From: Blasia pusilla
Lineage: Eukaryota; Marchantiophyta; Marchantiopsida; Blasiales
Assembly (NCBI GenBank): GCA_050084515.1
Contig: CM114275.1
Span: forward strand, 11,408,001-11,472,000
Length of the DNA: 64,000 bases
Direction: 5' to 3'
This document shows, piece by piece, positions 12,600-23,672 of this stretch (positions are counted from its first letter, which is position 1; each line of letters starts with the position of its first letter). The translations under genes and the position numbers were made by a program. The notes beneath the pieces were generated by a model. That model was given only the letters and a program-made list of their open reading frames with translations. It was not told the origin of the DNA and ran no database searches.

Positions 12600-12733
12600 A
12601 ACAAAAATTTCAAATATGTCAAAAAGTTTTGAAGAGAGGAGGCAGATTTGGCCTTTTTTTTTTTGAAGAGAGACTCTCCTCTCTTCCTCTCTTCCTCTCC
12701 TCTCTTACTCTCTCCTGTCAGAATACCAGCCCC
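12600..12733. repeat. Right terminal region of copy A
   Basis: A T tract, then CTCTCCTCTCTTCCTCTC repeats and CAGAATACCAGCCCC. Its reverse complement (GGGGCTGGTATTCTG, then GAGAGTAAGAGAGGAGAGG) resembles the left terminus, and the block is nearly identical to 62430-62551 of copy C. Confidence 0.7.
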
Positions 12734-15160
12734 CTCTATTTGGAAACCCCTTTACCATCATTACCAATCATCAGCCACTTAAGTGGTTGATGGAGTCCGA
12801 CAAGCTTATATGGAAGCTTGCGAGGTGGGTTTTGTTGTTGCAAGAGTATGATTTCCAAGTGGTGTATAGACCTGGGATACTCAACTAGGATGCAATTTTT
12901 TTGAGCCATAACCCATGCTCAAGTTAGCGAGATGTGATTGGAGCTCGATGGCATGGGGAGAGTCATGAGGAGTTGGAACCAAGATGGCACGCGTCACCCT
13001 ATTTGGGCTTGTTGGCTATGGAGAGCCAGAATGCTAAGACTTCGATGGCGAGGTCTGATGGAGATTCCTCAAATCCACAGGTCGGTGAGGATACGACCAA
13101 TGGCCGAGACATTCAAGATGATCATGGGTTTAGGTTATAGATGGAGTTTGGATTTTGCAGGACCTTAACCTTTGACGGAGCACCATAGCCGTTATGTATT
13201 GGTGATGGTGGAGCACTTCTTGAAGTGGATAAGGTTGGTTTCATTGCTTGACAAAGCGAGTGAGGGAGTTGCGTATGCCTTCCTAGATCGAGTATTGAGT
13301 CATTACGGCGCACCAGTTGAGGTGTTGACACACCAGGGTACAAAATTTTGCAGGGAGTTTCAGGCCTTGTGTGATCAGGCGCTAATCGACTATCGCACCA
13401 CTTCGCCAGATCATTGTCGTGCGCATACACATCGCTACACAACATACATCACTGTCAAAAAACATACACACAAATATGCACGATCCCATGCTAACTCATG
13501 GCATCCAAACAACGAGACAAGAAGTACCAAAATATCTCCAATAAATCAAGTAGATCCAATCTCTCTCAACACCATAGCTCTCAAATGTGTGCACTCTCAC
13601 ATATCTCTCTCAATGTCAAACCAAACCCACTCTTGTAATGCGAGGCTTGGGTTACACTCACAAAGCAACCAAGACCATAACCAAGGCTCCGCCGCCTCAT
13701 GCCAAGAGGTTCAACAAAGAGAGAATGAGCTCTCAAGCTCTCTCTCGTAGGAATATACCCCCTTCCCTCTCCCAAACTCTCTCCTCGGTAACCTATGCTC
13801 GTAGGTCACCTCCTTGGCTCTTGACCTGTTGTAGCGGGTCAAGGCCCACTTGCCAAAGTGGAAATTCATTTCTACCAAATATGGAAACTTACCCAAAATA
13901 GTAAGTTTCTCTATATGACTCCAAATGAGCAGAAACGAAGGGGAAACCTGCTCTCTCACGTTTCCCAAGACCTCAACAGGTTATCCTCGACCTCTTGAGC
14001 CTATCCTCCTCTACTCGCAAAGGCAATCTACCAGATCTCTCCGATCTATCCTAAAAATTTGTGACATCATCTTGAGACGGATGGACTAGGGGAGAGGGTT
14101 GTCCTGACGGTGAAGAGAGGATTATGTAAGTATGGCTTGTAGAGAGGTAACCTAGGAGATTGGGACCTCCAGTTGCCGTGGTTGGTGATGGGATACAGAT
14201 TCAACAAGCAAGCATCCTTCGCGTCTTTCTCACCGTACTTGCTACTTTATGGCCGAGAGCCTGATTTACGTGCGGCTATTCGTCGAGACGTAAGTGAGGT
14301 GTTGAACCTTGATGACCCTGATGTATGGATGCGAGCATGTTCTCATAGGGTTGAGTTGTTTCGGAGAGTGATACCCATGGCGTTTGAGAACTTCGCGATT
14401 GCACAACAACGGGATACGTTGAGGTATGCGACTATTCGGGGAGGTGGTTATCGATCTACTATCCGGAGGTTTCATCAGGGAGACTATGTGGACTCGCAGC
14501 AGACAACATCCACAACGTTGGATGTGATCGCACGGCGAAATATCTTAAGAGTGCGTGAGGTTTTGCCATCTGGTGTTCTCTTATTGGAGGGACACGATGG
14601 TATGGTTTGGAAGGACCATGTGCGTAATTGTGCGCCATGTCACCTTCCTAACATTGACGGTATAGTTGATCCAAGATTAACAATAGTTCCTGCAAGCTTG
14701 CGATGTATGTTGTATGGTTTCGCCCGTGGTGGAGCCACGATGCTAGTCTGTGATGAATGTTCAAGAGGATGGCATATGGCATGTTTGACACCACCTCTCA
14801 CTAGGATTCCTCGGGGATGATGGATGTGTCCAAGATGGATAGAGAGTAGGTAGTTCTAGATTCTGACTTGTGTTTGTGATATGGATGACAAGAAGGTGAC
14901 TAACGATGGGGCCACATGAGCACCCGACCTTTTTGCTCTTAGCGTCCGAGAGATGTATGTCATGGTAGATAGGGATAGATGGCTATCTGGAGTTAGAGGG
15001 ACCTAACCACCAGCTAGGGGGGCGATTGGGGATATTTTTGTACTTCTCGTCTAGTCTCATCTCGTTGGATGCGATGAGTCAGCACGGGATCGTACGTGTT
15101 TGTGTGTATGTTCGGTGACAACGATATATGTTGTGTAGCGATGTGTATATGCACGATAGC
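12734..15160 (+). pseudogene. Ty3/gypsy pol fragment: RNase H, integrase, PHD-like end
   Basis: The RNase H remnant at 12740-12900 (FTIITNHQPLKWL) is followed, after a deletion, by the integrase core. That core reads HSRYVLVMVEHF at about 13180 and SHYGAPVEVLTHQG at about 13300, where the usual second catalytic Asp of LTDQG is His. A solo LTR interrupts it at 13415-14066. The integrase resumes at 14067 (DGLGERVV, then SPYLLLYGREP at 14239) and runs to a C-terminal region with C-x2-Y, CDEC, WHMAC and MCP-RW (14703-14838), which fits a PHD finger missing two ligands. A stop at 14818 lies within that module. The 5' end of the element is lost at the boundary with transposon copy A. Its 3' LTR is 15161-15794. 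Confidence 0.8.
13415..14066 (-). mobile_element. Solo LTR inserted in Ty3 integrase
   Basis: This is a 652-bp copy of the LTR at 15161-15794 in reverse orientation. Read on the minus strand it begins TGTCACAAATTTTTAGG and ends TGCGCACGACA. It is flanked by TCAT on both sides (13411-13414 and 14067-14070). The undisturbed integrase sequence at 22081-22095 has a single AGATCATCTTGAGG, so TCAT is a 4-bp target duplication. Recombination between two LTRs has presumably removed the internal part. Confidence 0.85.
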
Positions 15161-15794
15161 TGTCACGTCTTTTAATTAGGATAGATCGGCAAGATCTAGT
15201 AGAACACCTTCGGAGATACTGGAGGACAACCCAAGGAGGTTGATTATGACCTGTTGAGGCTAGGGTAACCTGGGAGAGTAGGTTTTCCCTTCGTTTCGGC
15301 TCATTTGGAGAAACCTACTATTTTGGGTAAGTTACCATTCTTGGTATAGTTTACTTTCCACTTTGGGAAGTAGCCCTTGACCCGCTAGAACAAGCCAAGA
15401 CCCAAGGAGGTGACGTGCGAGCATAGATTACCATGGAGAGGGATTGGGAGAGGGAAGGGGGTATACTTCCAAGAAAGAGAGTTTGAGATCTCATTCTCGG
15501 TTGAACCTCTTGGCATGAGGCGGCGGAGCTATGGTCCTCCTTGCCTTGTGTGTGTAATCCAAGCCTCTCATTAGGAGAGTGGGTTTTATTTGATATGAGA
15601 GAGAGTGCACACCATGGAGAGATTGGTGTGAGAGCTTGTTGTGTTGATGTGAGAGTTGATCGATTTATTGGAGATATTTTGGTACTTCTCGTCTCGTTGT
15701 TTGGATGCCATGAGTCAACATGGGATTGTACATATTTGTGTGTATGCTCGGTGACAGCGATATATGTCGTAAAGCGATGTGTATACGCACGATA
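15161..15794 (+). repeat. Ty3/gypsy LTR shared by two tandem elements
   Basis: It begins TGTCACGTCTTTTAATTAGG and ends GTATACGCACGATA. It follows a pol gene (12734-15160) and precedes a leader and gag (15795 onward), so it serves as the 3' LTR of one element and the 5' LTR of the next. A purine tract (CTAGGGGGGCGAT) lies at about 15016-15029. Between that tract and the LTR are 130 bp resembling the LTR's own 3' end, an arrangement repeated before the LTR at 23172. Confidence 0.8.
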
Positions 15795-16470
15795 TACCGT
15801 ACTCGCACTGCACATCAAGGAGGTTTGAGCATCGTGAGTTCTAGAGGTGTAAGACTTGCTAATTGGAGGAGGATGTCTTCACGACTCCGTTGGGATCAAG
15901 ATTTGCAGTTGTTGAAGAGCAACATTGACATTTATTTAGGTTACCCATTCTGGTCTTTTTTCCATGCACATGTGAAGGAATTCCGTGTATTGGGTAGTTG
16001 TTTGGGATATTAGAGTTTTTGTGGATGCTGAGAGCATCATTGGTGTACGTGGTTTAAGGGACATAGACATATGTGGGATTTCCAAAGTTGAAGGTATGTT
16101 CTGTTGATGAGACGATATGATAGTGGTTGAGTTTCTGCACATGCATTACACATCTTAATGAGAGGGAGTACAGATTCAGTGCCGCATGTTTGGGTTGAGT
16201 GATTGAGGGATTACTTATTAGATTGAGAGTGATCGTGTGAGAGGGGCACAAGGGTGATCATGATGTTCTTTTAGGAATTTGAGAGGTGATAAGGTGGTGG
16301 ACTTGAGATTAGTTCTAGAGGTTTTACGCGGAGTGGCACGAGGTTTCGAGGGTCTCTACGTGAGGGACCACCTCGACCTCCTTTTGTGTCATTCTTAGAC
16401 AAGGGGGAGGGCGTAGAGGAGTTTATGAGTGACTTACCATAAACATTGAGTGGTCTGACCGGTTGGGCAT
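15795..16470 (+). other. Untranslated leader of the Ty3 element
   Basis: Non-coding. Related leader copies are at about 29000-29480 and 30940-31580, each with a TAAGACTTGCTAATTGGAGG-like block or its variant and GGTATTGGGTAGTT-like sequence. No clear tRNA primer-binding site follows the LTR. Confidence 0.55.
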
Positions 16471-16479
16471 GCTAGATGG

Positions 16480-17640
16480 AAGACCGAGATAGAGGACCAC
16501 ATAGGTTTTTGGGAGTTGTGGATACTATAGAATTGCATGACTTCATCGCAAAGTTTAGGAGTTGGTATGACTTGCAGAGGGCTAGGAACTCTAGAGAGAT
16601 TGACCCTTTTACAATATGGAATGGAATGTTCTAGCACTTGGAGGGGGCATCAATGGACGATTGCCATGAGTTTTCCTGGAGGTACGCACATGAGATTGAA
16701 GCCTAGAGACTCTACTATGACCCACACTACGTGTCATGGATTGAGCCATTTCCAGATGATGAGGAGGAGTTAGGAGAGGTTTCTTCTTCTGCTACTAATG
16801 ATGTGCTAGAAGGAGTGAGGCAGAGTGAGGTAGATGCATCATTCAATCGGGTTCGTCCTAAGTTCAACCATATGGTTGAATTCTTTGCGGAGTCGCAGAG
16901 GAACTACCAGGGGGTACGCAATGAGATGTTGCAGAGCATCCATGACTTCCATAGGCGCATGGGAGAGAGTTTGTGAGATCCACTCACTTGCTTGTGTTGT
17001 TTGATTAGCATCATTTAGGGGGTAAGGGAGCCCTAGGATATTCATGCATGGTACGTGATGTCGAAACGAGACTTGTGGAGACGAGTAAGGGATGTAGTAT
17101 TGTTGATGCACACGTCACCTATGTTGAGAGATGCTTTTGAGATCACTTAGTGCATTGAGAGTAATATGGTTGAGGAGAGTGTAGTAGCCATGAGTCATAC
17201 GTGCGAGCATTCATTATTGCCTACACCATCAGTGCACCAACGTGGATTCCGGGAGAGGAGTATAGCACCATGAGCTCAGAGAGGTTATCCTGAGCATGTG
17301 CCACATAGACCTTTGCTATCATATGCAGCGCACTAATAGTAGCCAAGAGTTAGTTTTTGGGCATATGGTGGAGCCCATTGTCATGAGGTTTGCATACGTC
17401 AAGGTAGTGGACGCGTGCCTCAGCAAGGAGGAGGAGATTGCCCACATCCGAATTCTACTAGTGTGACTATTGTTAGTGGTATGGTCATACATGCGCCAGG
17501 TGTTTTAGCCTACACCTTGAGTTATGTCCGGATCAAGGGCACCAAAGCAAGTTGGCGATCCAGTGGGCCTAGAGGTCATGCGCTAAGTGGTCCCGTTGGG
17601 GGATGAGGAGTTGGATTTGCCCAAGGGGGTGGTGGATATG
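16480..17640 (+). pseudogene. Ty3 gag, decayed
   Basis: From about 16540 the frame reads FRSWYDLQRARNSREI and then WNGMF...HEFSWRYAHE, the helix-rich pattern of a Ty3 capsid. It continues through an acidic stretch (FPDDEEELGE) and MVEFFAESQRNYQG to a stop at 16974. A CxxC...CxxxC-like remnant with basic and glycine-rich surroundings (17458-17640) fits a nucleocapsid zinc knuckle. Multiple stops make it non-functional. Confidence 0.5.
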
Positions 17641-17739
17641 CCCGTGGAGGAGGTAGAGGTCCGCCACCTAGATGCGTTGAGGGAGACCCTTGGTATGAGG
17701 TTGGGATGGCTTCTCTTATAGAGCAATTCGAGCAGTAGC

Positions 17740-18780
17740 TTGCCACTATGGTATTGAGGTTATCCGATGTCGGATCAATAGTATCACCGTCATATGGAGC
17801 AGCCAAAGATATGGAGGATCATGGTTGGATGTGCGGGGCTACACAGATGGAGGAAACCATTGTTGTTACACGTGGAGTAACCGTAGAGTTGGATCCACAA
17901 AGAGGGGAAGCTAGAAAACATACCAAGCTTCCTCAATCTTTTACATTGTCTGAGGCGATGAGGACTCCATCAATGGATTATGATCTTGGCTCCCAGAGAG
18001 TGGATATTGGTGGTGTGCAAGCACGGAGAGCAATGGAAGAAGCAAGTGCAACGACTCGCAAATGCTCAGGTGGAGCCTCTATCAAGTATGTTGTTGGGGG
18101 CGGCCACTCCAATGTACCGTGCCCCATGGTTTTCCTCTTTCGACATAACAATATTGGGAGATACGTCCTACGAGGTTTTCCAATTGGCCGCTACGCTATG
18201 TGAGTGTGAGTTGGTGTAACTGCCTCACGTTTGGATCAAGGTGGTTACAGAGGAGGTGATGGACCTGCCCTTGGAGATGCTTAGGTTGTCCACCTCAGAT
18301 TTGAGGCATGTTGTGGCTGCTAGGATGGTGGAGATGCCCGCTAGACCCGCGATATAGTGTTGTGATGTTGGATAACGAGGGAGAGGTATTCCATTTGGTG
18401 AGTCCAAGAGGTTGAGTGTTTTTCCCATAATGCCTCTTGTTGGATTCAAGGGCGGACCCCTAATGTTGGTGAAGGCGATATTTACAAGATTGGGCGTAAC
18501 AAGGGCCAATGTGGGGCGTTGCCCATTCAAGATACAGACATCCTTGGGTGGAGCGAGTATGACGTATTATCACCCGACATAAGATCGTGGTAAGGATTTG
18601 ACTAGGACATCCATCAGATCAGTTTGTGGTGCGAGCCAAGGAGATAGTGATGAATGTTGAGTCATATGATGTCTTGGGTAGAGGAGAAGTGTTATACCCA
18701 ATGGGATTTTCCCTTGATTACTAGGAGGAGTCAACATCCTACATACCACGATTGTAGTAAGGTGATGGGCAACTTAGCTT
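17740..18780 (+). pseudogene. Ty3 protease/linker region, decayed
   Basis: A frame from 17980 reads through a segment containing MLLGAATPMYRAPW and ends near 18219. Another region at 18620-18720 contains VVRAKEIVMNVESYDVLG followed by LYPMGF. Position between gag and the methyltransferase suggests protease and spacer. I cannot identify a clear DTG/DSG active site, so the protease assignment is positional. Confidence 0.35.
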
Positions 18781-18940
18781 GTTTCCCGTTCAATCCACGG
18801 GCGAAATGATCGAGCAACGGCTAGGAGAGATAGCGACGTTAGCATTCTGTTGTGCCATCACTTGGCCTAGTGATTTGATTGAGGGGCATGACCATGCATG
18901 GAACACATAGACACTTGATACTTCTCTGAAAAGGAGTGTA

Positions 18941-20030
18941 TTGGTAGCCACATATGTCTGTGGAGGAGAGCTTCCGCTATGGGGCTCGAGTAAGGAGCTT
19001 CGACGCTTAATCGATGAGCACATGCAGACGGCATGGAGTGAGACGATTGTGTGGCGCATCCCTAAGAAGGGTATTAGGGTGTTGGATCTCTTTGGAGGGA
19101 TCAACACTAGGTTGGTTTTTGTTTTGTAGGCAAGAGTGCGTATGCAAAAATATTTATATGTGGAGCTTGATGAGGTTGTGAGGCGCGTTCACTTCGACAT
19201 ATGGCGCAATTATGTCTCAATTTTCTTGACTTTTTGTCTGCATTCGTCGTATAGGGATATTAGAGTTCCCTACTGAGGGACATTTCTTTGCTAGGGACGT
19301 AGGACCTGGAGCATATACACACCTTTGATTTGGTCATTGCCAGTTGGTCATATCATGGCCAGTCGAGTGTTGGACGAGGTAGCGGGTTAGATGACACTCG
19401 GTCCACATTGTTTGGGAAGATGATGAGGATCTTATGACACTTGCAAGAACATCAGTCTTGTTCTCAGACTTACATCATGGAGAATGTGCTGATTTTGGGC
19501 AGTTTGAGGTCACGAGTGGTGACGAGTACACATGAGGTGCATGCATGGATTGGCCTAACAGTGGTGTTGGATGCGATGATTGTAAGTTCAAGCGCACATC
19601 ACCCGCCACTATGGTGGACCAACTTGGTGCCACATGAGGTGTTGCGGAGGGTGTATGCCAGACTGGAGCACCTCTCCCATTTGTTGGTGGATTCTATTAT
19701 GGATTCTAGTCGTTGATCACAAGCACTAAGGCACAATGATCGATTTCCATTGATTATGGTGAACAAGATTGGCAAGCTATGGGCAACCTTTCTCAGTTTT
19801 ATGATTTTTCTTGCTTCCTATGCATACAAGAAGTCAAATCCACGTTTGGTTTGGTATGACCAGACGCAACGGTTGGTGGAGCCCAACGTTGATGAGCAAG
19901 AGCGGTTGATGGGATTTTGTACAAGAGTAACGATAATATCATAACTATCAGAGGCATCACGACGTCATATCTTGGATCAAGTGATGGATCTGAACTACCT
20001 AACACGGATCATCAACTTAGGAGCAGCGTC
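18941..20030 (+). pseudogene. Cytosine-5 DNA methyltransferase inside Ty3 element
   Basis: Several motifs of DNA (cytosine-5) methyltransferases occur in order. Motif I is VLDLFGGI at about 19078-19101, followed after a stop at 19127 by KYLYVELDEV, the usual acidic strand. Motif IV lies near 19333: DLVIASWSYHGQS, where the catalytic Pro-Cys is replaced by Ser-Tyr. Motif VI is MENV at 19477-19488. A motif VIII-like segment (HHPPLWWTNL) follows near 19594. The end, with ERLMGF at about 19898 and SEASRRHILDQV, resembles motif X and its helices. Motif order is the standard one, and spacing is similar to the DRM/DNMT3 group. Stops at 19127 and 19436, a degenerate stretch between motifs I and IV, and the lost Cys make this copy inactive. 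It would methylate DNA cytosines in an intact element; the target is unknown. Confidence 0.75.
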
Positions 20031-20369
20031 GAATGAGATTGCGACAGGTCACAATTATTGCGTTGGTGAGCCCCATGCCTACCGAGACGGTTCAAGCAGT
20101 GGGTGGGGGCGAGATTCGAGGAGATAGACATACCACGGGTGATCGAGAGAGACATCTTTGGACTTCTTGGGATGTATGGAGATACGTCTGGAGATGGCAA
20201 CAACAACATCGAGTGCGATTTGTGATCGTGTACACAGAGGAGATGAGAGTCTGGAGTTGGTTGCAAGCTTAAGAGAGTAGTCAAGTTGTGTAGTTTGAGT
20301 TGGGGTTGCGCCATAGCTACCACTGATACACGCTACTGAAAGTTCCACAACAGTCATGATGGAGACTTG

Positions 20370-21300
20370 GAAGCCACATATGGTCCCTAAGTTGACAAGA
20401 GGAGAGCGGCACTGGATATATCAGTTCCTTTGGAGTCATAGGAGTTGTTTTGCATTTAGTATGCATGATTTGGGTTTGTTGAAGGGTCCAAGGATGTGCA
20501 TAGAGTTGTCTAGCAACACACTGATGTTCCGATGACCCTAAAGGTACAATGATATGGAGAGGGCTATGATTCAGAGTAGGAGCCAAGAGTTGGTTGGAGT
20601 AGGACTAGTACGTGGAGATGTCGCATGGAGAGTATGCATCTACCATTGTTATGTAGAAAACTGGTTAAGAAGCATAACTGGTGGCAAACAGCTCTCACAC
20701 TCACACACCACCATGGAGAACGAAATTTTGCAATGAGAGAATGAGTGGAGGTTGGTCCCCTTCTCAATTATATAGGGTATGTACAAGCAACCCTAACCCT
20801 AATCTTAACCATAGCCTCGAGTTAAACTAACTATAATTAACTAACCCTAGTTAAGATAATCGTGCTTAACTGACTACTTAGTGTGAGTACCAAGTGTAGT
20901 AGTTTGGATATCCGATAAGCTTGACTGTAACTCAGTCTTCGATATGTTATGCCCACCAGAAAGGATATGCATGATAACTGGAAAGATAGGCGGATGTGTG
21001 GAGATTACCGACCTATCAATGTGGGTTGTCGCGCTTTTCAGATATTATTTATTCGCCAATCCCTTTACCATCATCAATGATCATCAACCACTTAAGTGGT
21101 TGATGGAGTCCGAAAAGCTTACAAGGAAGCTCGCGAGGTAGGCTCTATTCTTGCAAGAGTATATTTCCAAGTAGAATATCCACTTGGGAGACTCAACCAA
21201 GATGTAGATGGGTTGAGTCGTAACCCACGCTCGAGTGAGCAAGAGAGGACTAAAGCTCGTTGGCATGGAGAGAGTGATGAGGAGTTAGTGTTTGGATAGC
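20370..21300 (+). pseudogene. Ty3 reverse transcriptase and RNase H, decayed
   Basis: RT starts near 20390 with RGERHWIYQFLWSH and FSMHDLG, then RYNDMERAMIQSRSQELV, matching the fingers region of Ty3 RT. A 291-bp insertion at 20654-20944 splits it. RT resumes with PTRKDMHDNW and RMCGDYRPIN near 20950-21020. It then jumps directly to RNase H (FTIINDHQPLKWL at about 21063), so the YxDD catalytic palm is deleted. RNase H continues to about 21280 with stops. Confidence 0.75.
20654..20944. mobile_element. 291-bp insertion in Ty3 RT
   Basis: TGTTATG occurs at 20647-20653 and again at 20945-20951. Removing the intervening 291 bp plus one copy restores the expected RT reading (...TIVMPTRKD). The insert holds a TATA-like ATTATATAGGG, a telomere-like AACCCTAACCCTAATC at about 20790, and AACTAACCCTAG. 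I see no inverted termini. A small solo LTR or other short element is possible. Confidence 0.6.
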
Positions 21301-21439
21301 ACGCGTCTCCCTATTTGGGCTTGTTGGTTATGAAGACCTAGAGTGTCGAGACTTCAATAGCGAGGTCTGATGGAGAGTCCTTAGATCCAAAGGCCAGTGA
21401 GGAGGCGACATGTAGTTGGGATATTTATGAGGATGGAGT

Positions 21440-22860
21440 AGTGTTGGAGTATATGCGTATTGGCAATGTCACAAGCACAATGGGCATTAGAGAGCGGGAT
21501 CGGATCCTTCAACGTGCCAGATTGTTTCGGTGGGAGGGGACACATATATCACCAGTGTGGGAAGATGGTAGAGTATGTGTAGTATCTCATCTTTCTTAGA
21601 GAGCACAACTAGTGCAACATGTCTACAAGGAGTTGGGTCATTTAGGAGTGAAGCAAACGTACAACTTACTTCAGATACAATATTGGTGACGAGGTATGCA
21701 GACTAATGTTCACTAGTTTGTTGCTAGTTGCATGGTATGTGATTGGGTCTGGGTATTTTTCAATGCTCCAACTCCACATTTACCTCCATTTTTTATCATG
21801 GGTTTAGGTTATAGATGGAGTTTAGATCTGGAAGGACCTTTATCTTTGACGGAGCGCCATAGTTATTATATGTTGATGATGGTCGAGTACTTCTCAAAGG
21901 GGATAGAGTTGGTTGCATTTCTTGATAAAGCAAATGAGGAATAGCGTATGTCTTCCTAGATTGAGTGCTAAGTCATAATAGCGCACCAGCTGAGGTATTG
22001 ACACACCAAGGTACGGAGTTTTGCGGCGAGTTTCAAGCCTTATGTGATCATGCGTTTATCCACCTTCGCACCACTTCGCAAGATCATCTTGAGGCGGATG
22101 GACTAGCGGAGAGGGTTGTGCAGATGATGAAGAGAGGTTCATGCAAGTATGGCTAGCAAAAAGGTCACTTGGGAGATTGGGACCTCCAGTTGTCGTAGTT
22201 GGCGATGAGATACAGATTTAGCAAGCAGACATCCTTAGCATTTTTCTCACTGTATTTGTTGCTTTATGATCGAGAGCCGAATTTAACTGTGGGCATTCTT
22301 TGAGATGTTCGTGAGGTGTTGAACCCCGATGACCCGATGTATGGATACGAGCATGTTCTCTGAGGGCTGAGTTGTTTTAGAGGGTGATGCCCATTGAGTT
22401 TGAGAACTTGGCGATTGCGCAACATCATGATACTTTGAGGTATGCGACTATTCGAGGAGGTGATTATCGACCGACTTTCTTGAGGTTTCATCAAGGAGAC
22501 TATATCTACTTGTAGCAGACAGTATCTACGAAGTTCGATGTGATCGTAGGATGCACTATTTTAAGAGTGTGTGATGTTTTACCATCTAATGTTATCTTAT
22601 TGGAGGAACGGGAAGATATGGTTTAGAAGGACCATGTGCATAACTAAGTGTCATATCATCTTCCTAACATTGATGGTACAATTGATCCAAGCTTAGTAGT
22701 AGTGTTTGGAGGCCGTTGTATGTTTTATGGTTTTGCCCTTGGTTTAGCCACCATACTAGTTTGTGATGGATATTCGAAAGGGTGGCATATATCATGTCTG
22801 ACGCCATTTCTCACTAGGATTCCTCGGAGAATATAGATGTGCTCTAGATGTATATAGAGT
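21440..22860 (+). pseudogene. Ty3 integrase with PHD-like C-terminus, decayed
   Basis: An H2C2 zinc finger is clear at 21610-21740 (HVYKELGHLGVKQTY, then SCMVCD). The integrase core follows at about 21796: YRWSLDL, then HSYYMLMMVEYFSK and LTHQGTEFCGEFQ, where the Asp of LTDQG is His as in the neighbouring copy. The C-terminal part (22200-22560) is frameshifted several times. The last segment, 22708-22856, reads CMFYGF, LVCDGYSKGWHISC and MCSRC. This matches the PHD-like module at 14703-14838 with different lost ligands. In an intact element this would insert cDNA, and the finger could read histone tails; that role is inference. Confidence 0.75.
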
Positions 22861-23171
22861 AGATACTAGATGGTGATACATTATGACTTCTGTCTATGAT
22901 AAGTATGACAAGAAGGCGACCAACGATGGGGCGACATGGGCACCGAACCTTTTTGCTCTCAACCTCCTACAAATGTATGTTACGTAGTAGGGATAAATGG
23001 CTACATAGAGTTAGAGGGACCTAACCACTAGCTAGGGGGCGATTAGAAATATTTTGGTATTTATCGTCTCGATGTTTGGATGTCATGAGTTAGCATGGTA
23101 CCGTGTGTGTATGTGTGTGCATTTGATGAAAGCGATGTATGGTTTGTAGTGATATATATGCATACAACAAC

Positions 23172-23672
23172 TGTCACGTCTGCTAGGATGGATTGACGAG
23201 ATGAAGTAGAGCTCCTCTTCAAGGATATTTGAGGACAACCTCATGAGATCAAGGATGACCTGCTAAGGCCACAGGTAACGTGAGAGCAGATTTCTCTTTC
23301 ATTTCGATTCATTTGGAACCCTGTAGAGAAATTTAATGTTTCGAGTTACTTTTTTTAACACAATTGAATTTCCAATTAGGAAAATGGCCTTTTGACAGAT
23401 CACGTGCCAAGGAGGCGACTTATGAGCATAGATTACCCTCGAGAGAGTTTGAGAGAGGAAATGTTATACCCAAAGAGAGAAAGCTTGGTAATATAATCTT
23501 CCCTACCTTGTGTGTAATTCAGACCTATCATTAGGACATGAAAGAAAAATTTGTGTGCACGAAGAAAAGACTTTGTCGTGAAAATAATACTTCATTTATT
23601 TTATCATAGAAAAGCTAATGACATTGTGCATTTGATTTGATGACAATGATATACATTGTATATAGCACGACA
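23172..23672 (+). repeat. Ty3 3' LTR
   Basis: It begins TGTCACGTCTGCTAGG and ends TATAGCACGACA. It is shorter and more decayed than the LTR at 15161-15794. A purine tract (AGCTAGGGGGCGATT) lies upstream at about 23031. Confidence 0.75.

Larger units (their letters stand above)
4064..12733. mobile_element. Two-gene MULE-like transposon, copy A
   Basis: The element is bounded by purine-rich and pyrimidine-rich terminal regions that are inverted relatives of each other (GGTAAGAGGAGAGGAAGAG on the left, its complement on the right). Internal order is: left terminus, minus-strand transposase, palindrome-rich divergent promoter, plus-strand methyltransferase-like gene remnant, duplicated 3' module, right terminus. 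Compared with copies B and C it has lost about 3.3 kb at 8577-8583, which removes the coiled-coil and ParB-like exons. It has also lost about 300 bp of the transposase core near 6700. No target-site duplication is visible. The right end abuts a Ty3 RNase H sequence and the left end does not, so one flank has probably been rearranged since insertion. Confidence 0.75.
15161..23672 (+). mobile_element. Ty3/gypsy retrotransposon carrying a DNA methyltransferase
   Basis: An 8.5-kb element with LTRs at 15161-15794 and 23172-23672. The internal order is leader, gag with a zinc-knuckle trace, protease/linker region, cytosine-5 methyltransferase, reverse transcriptase, RNase H, H2C2 zinc finger, integrase core, PHD-like finger. 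RT-before-integrase order and the integrase sequence place it in Ty3/gypsy. Stops and frameshifts occur in every domain, most of the RT palm is deleted near 21020, and a 291-bp insertion interrupts RT. No chromodomain is visible; the PHD-like module sits where one would be. Confidence 0.8.

Noticed and set aside
20780-20870. Interstitial telomere
   Set aside because: Only two or three telomere-like units, inside a 291-bp insertion.
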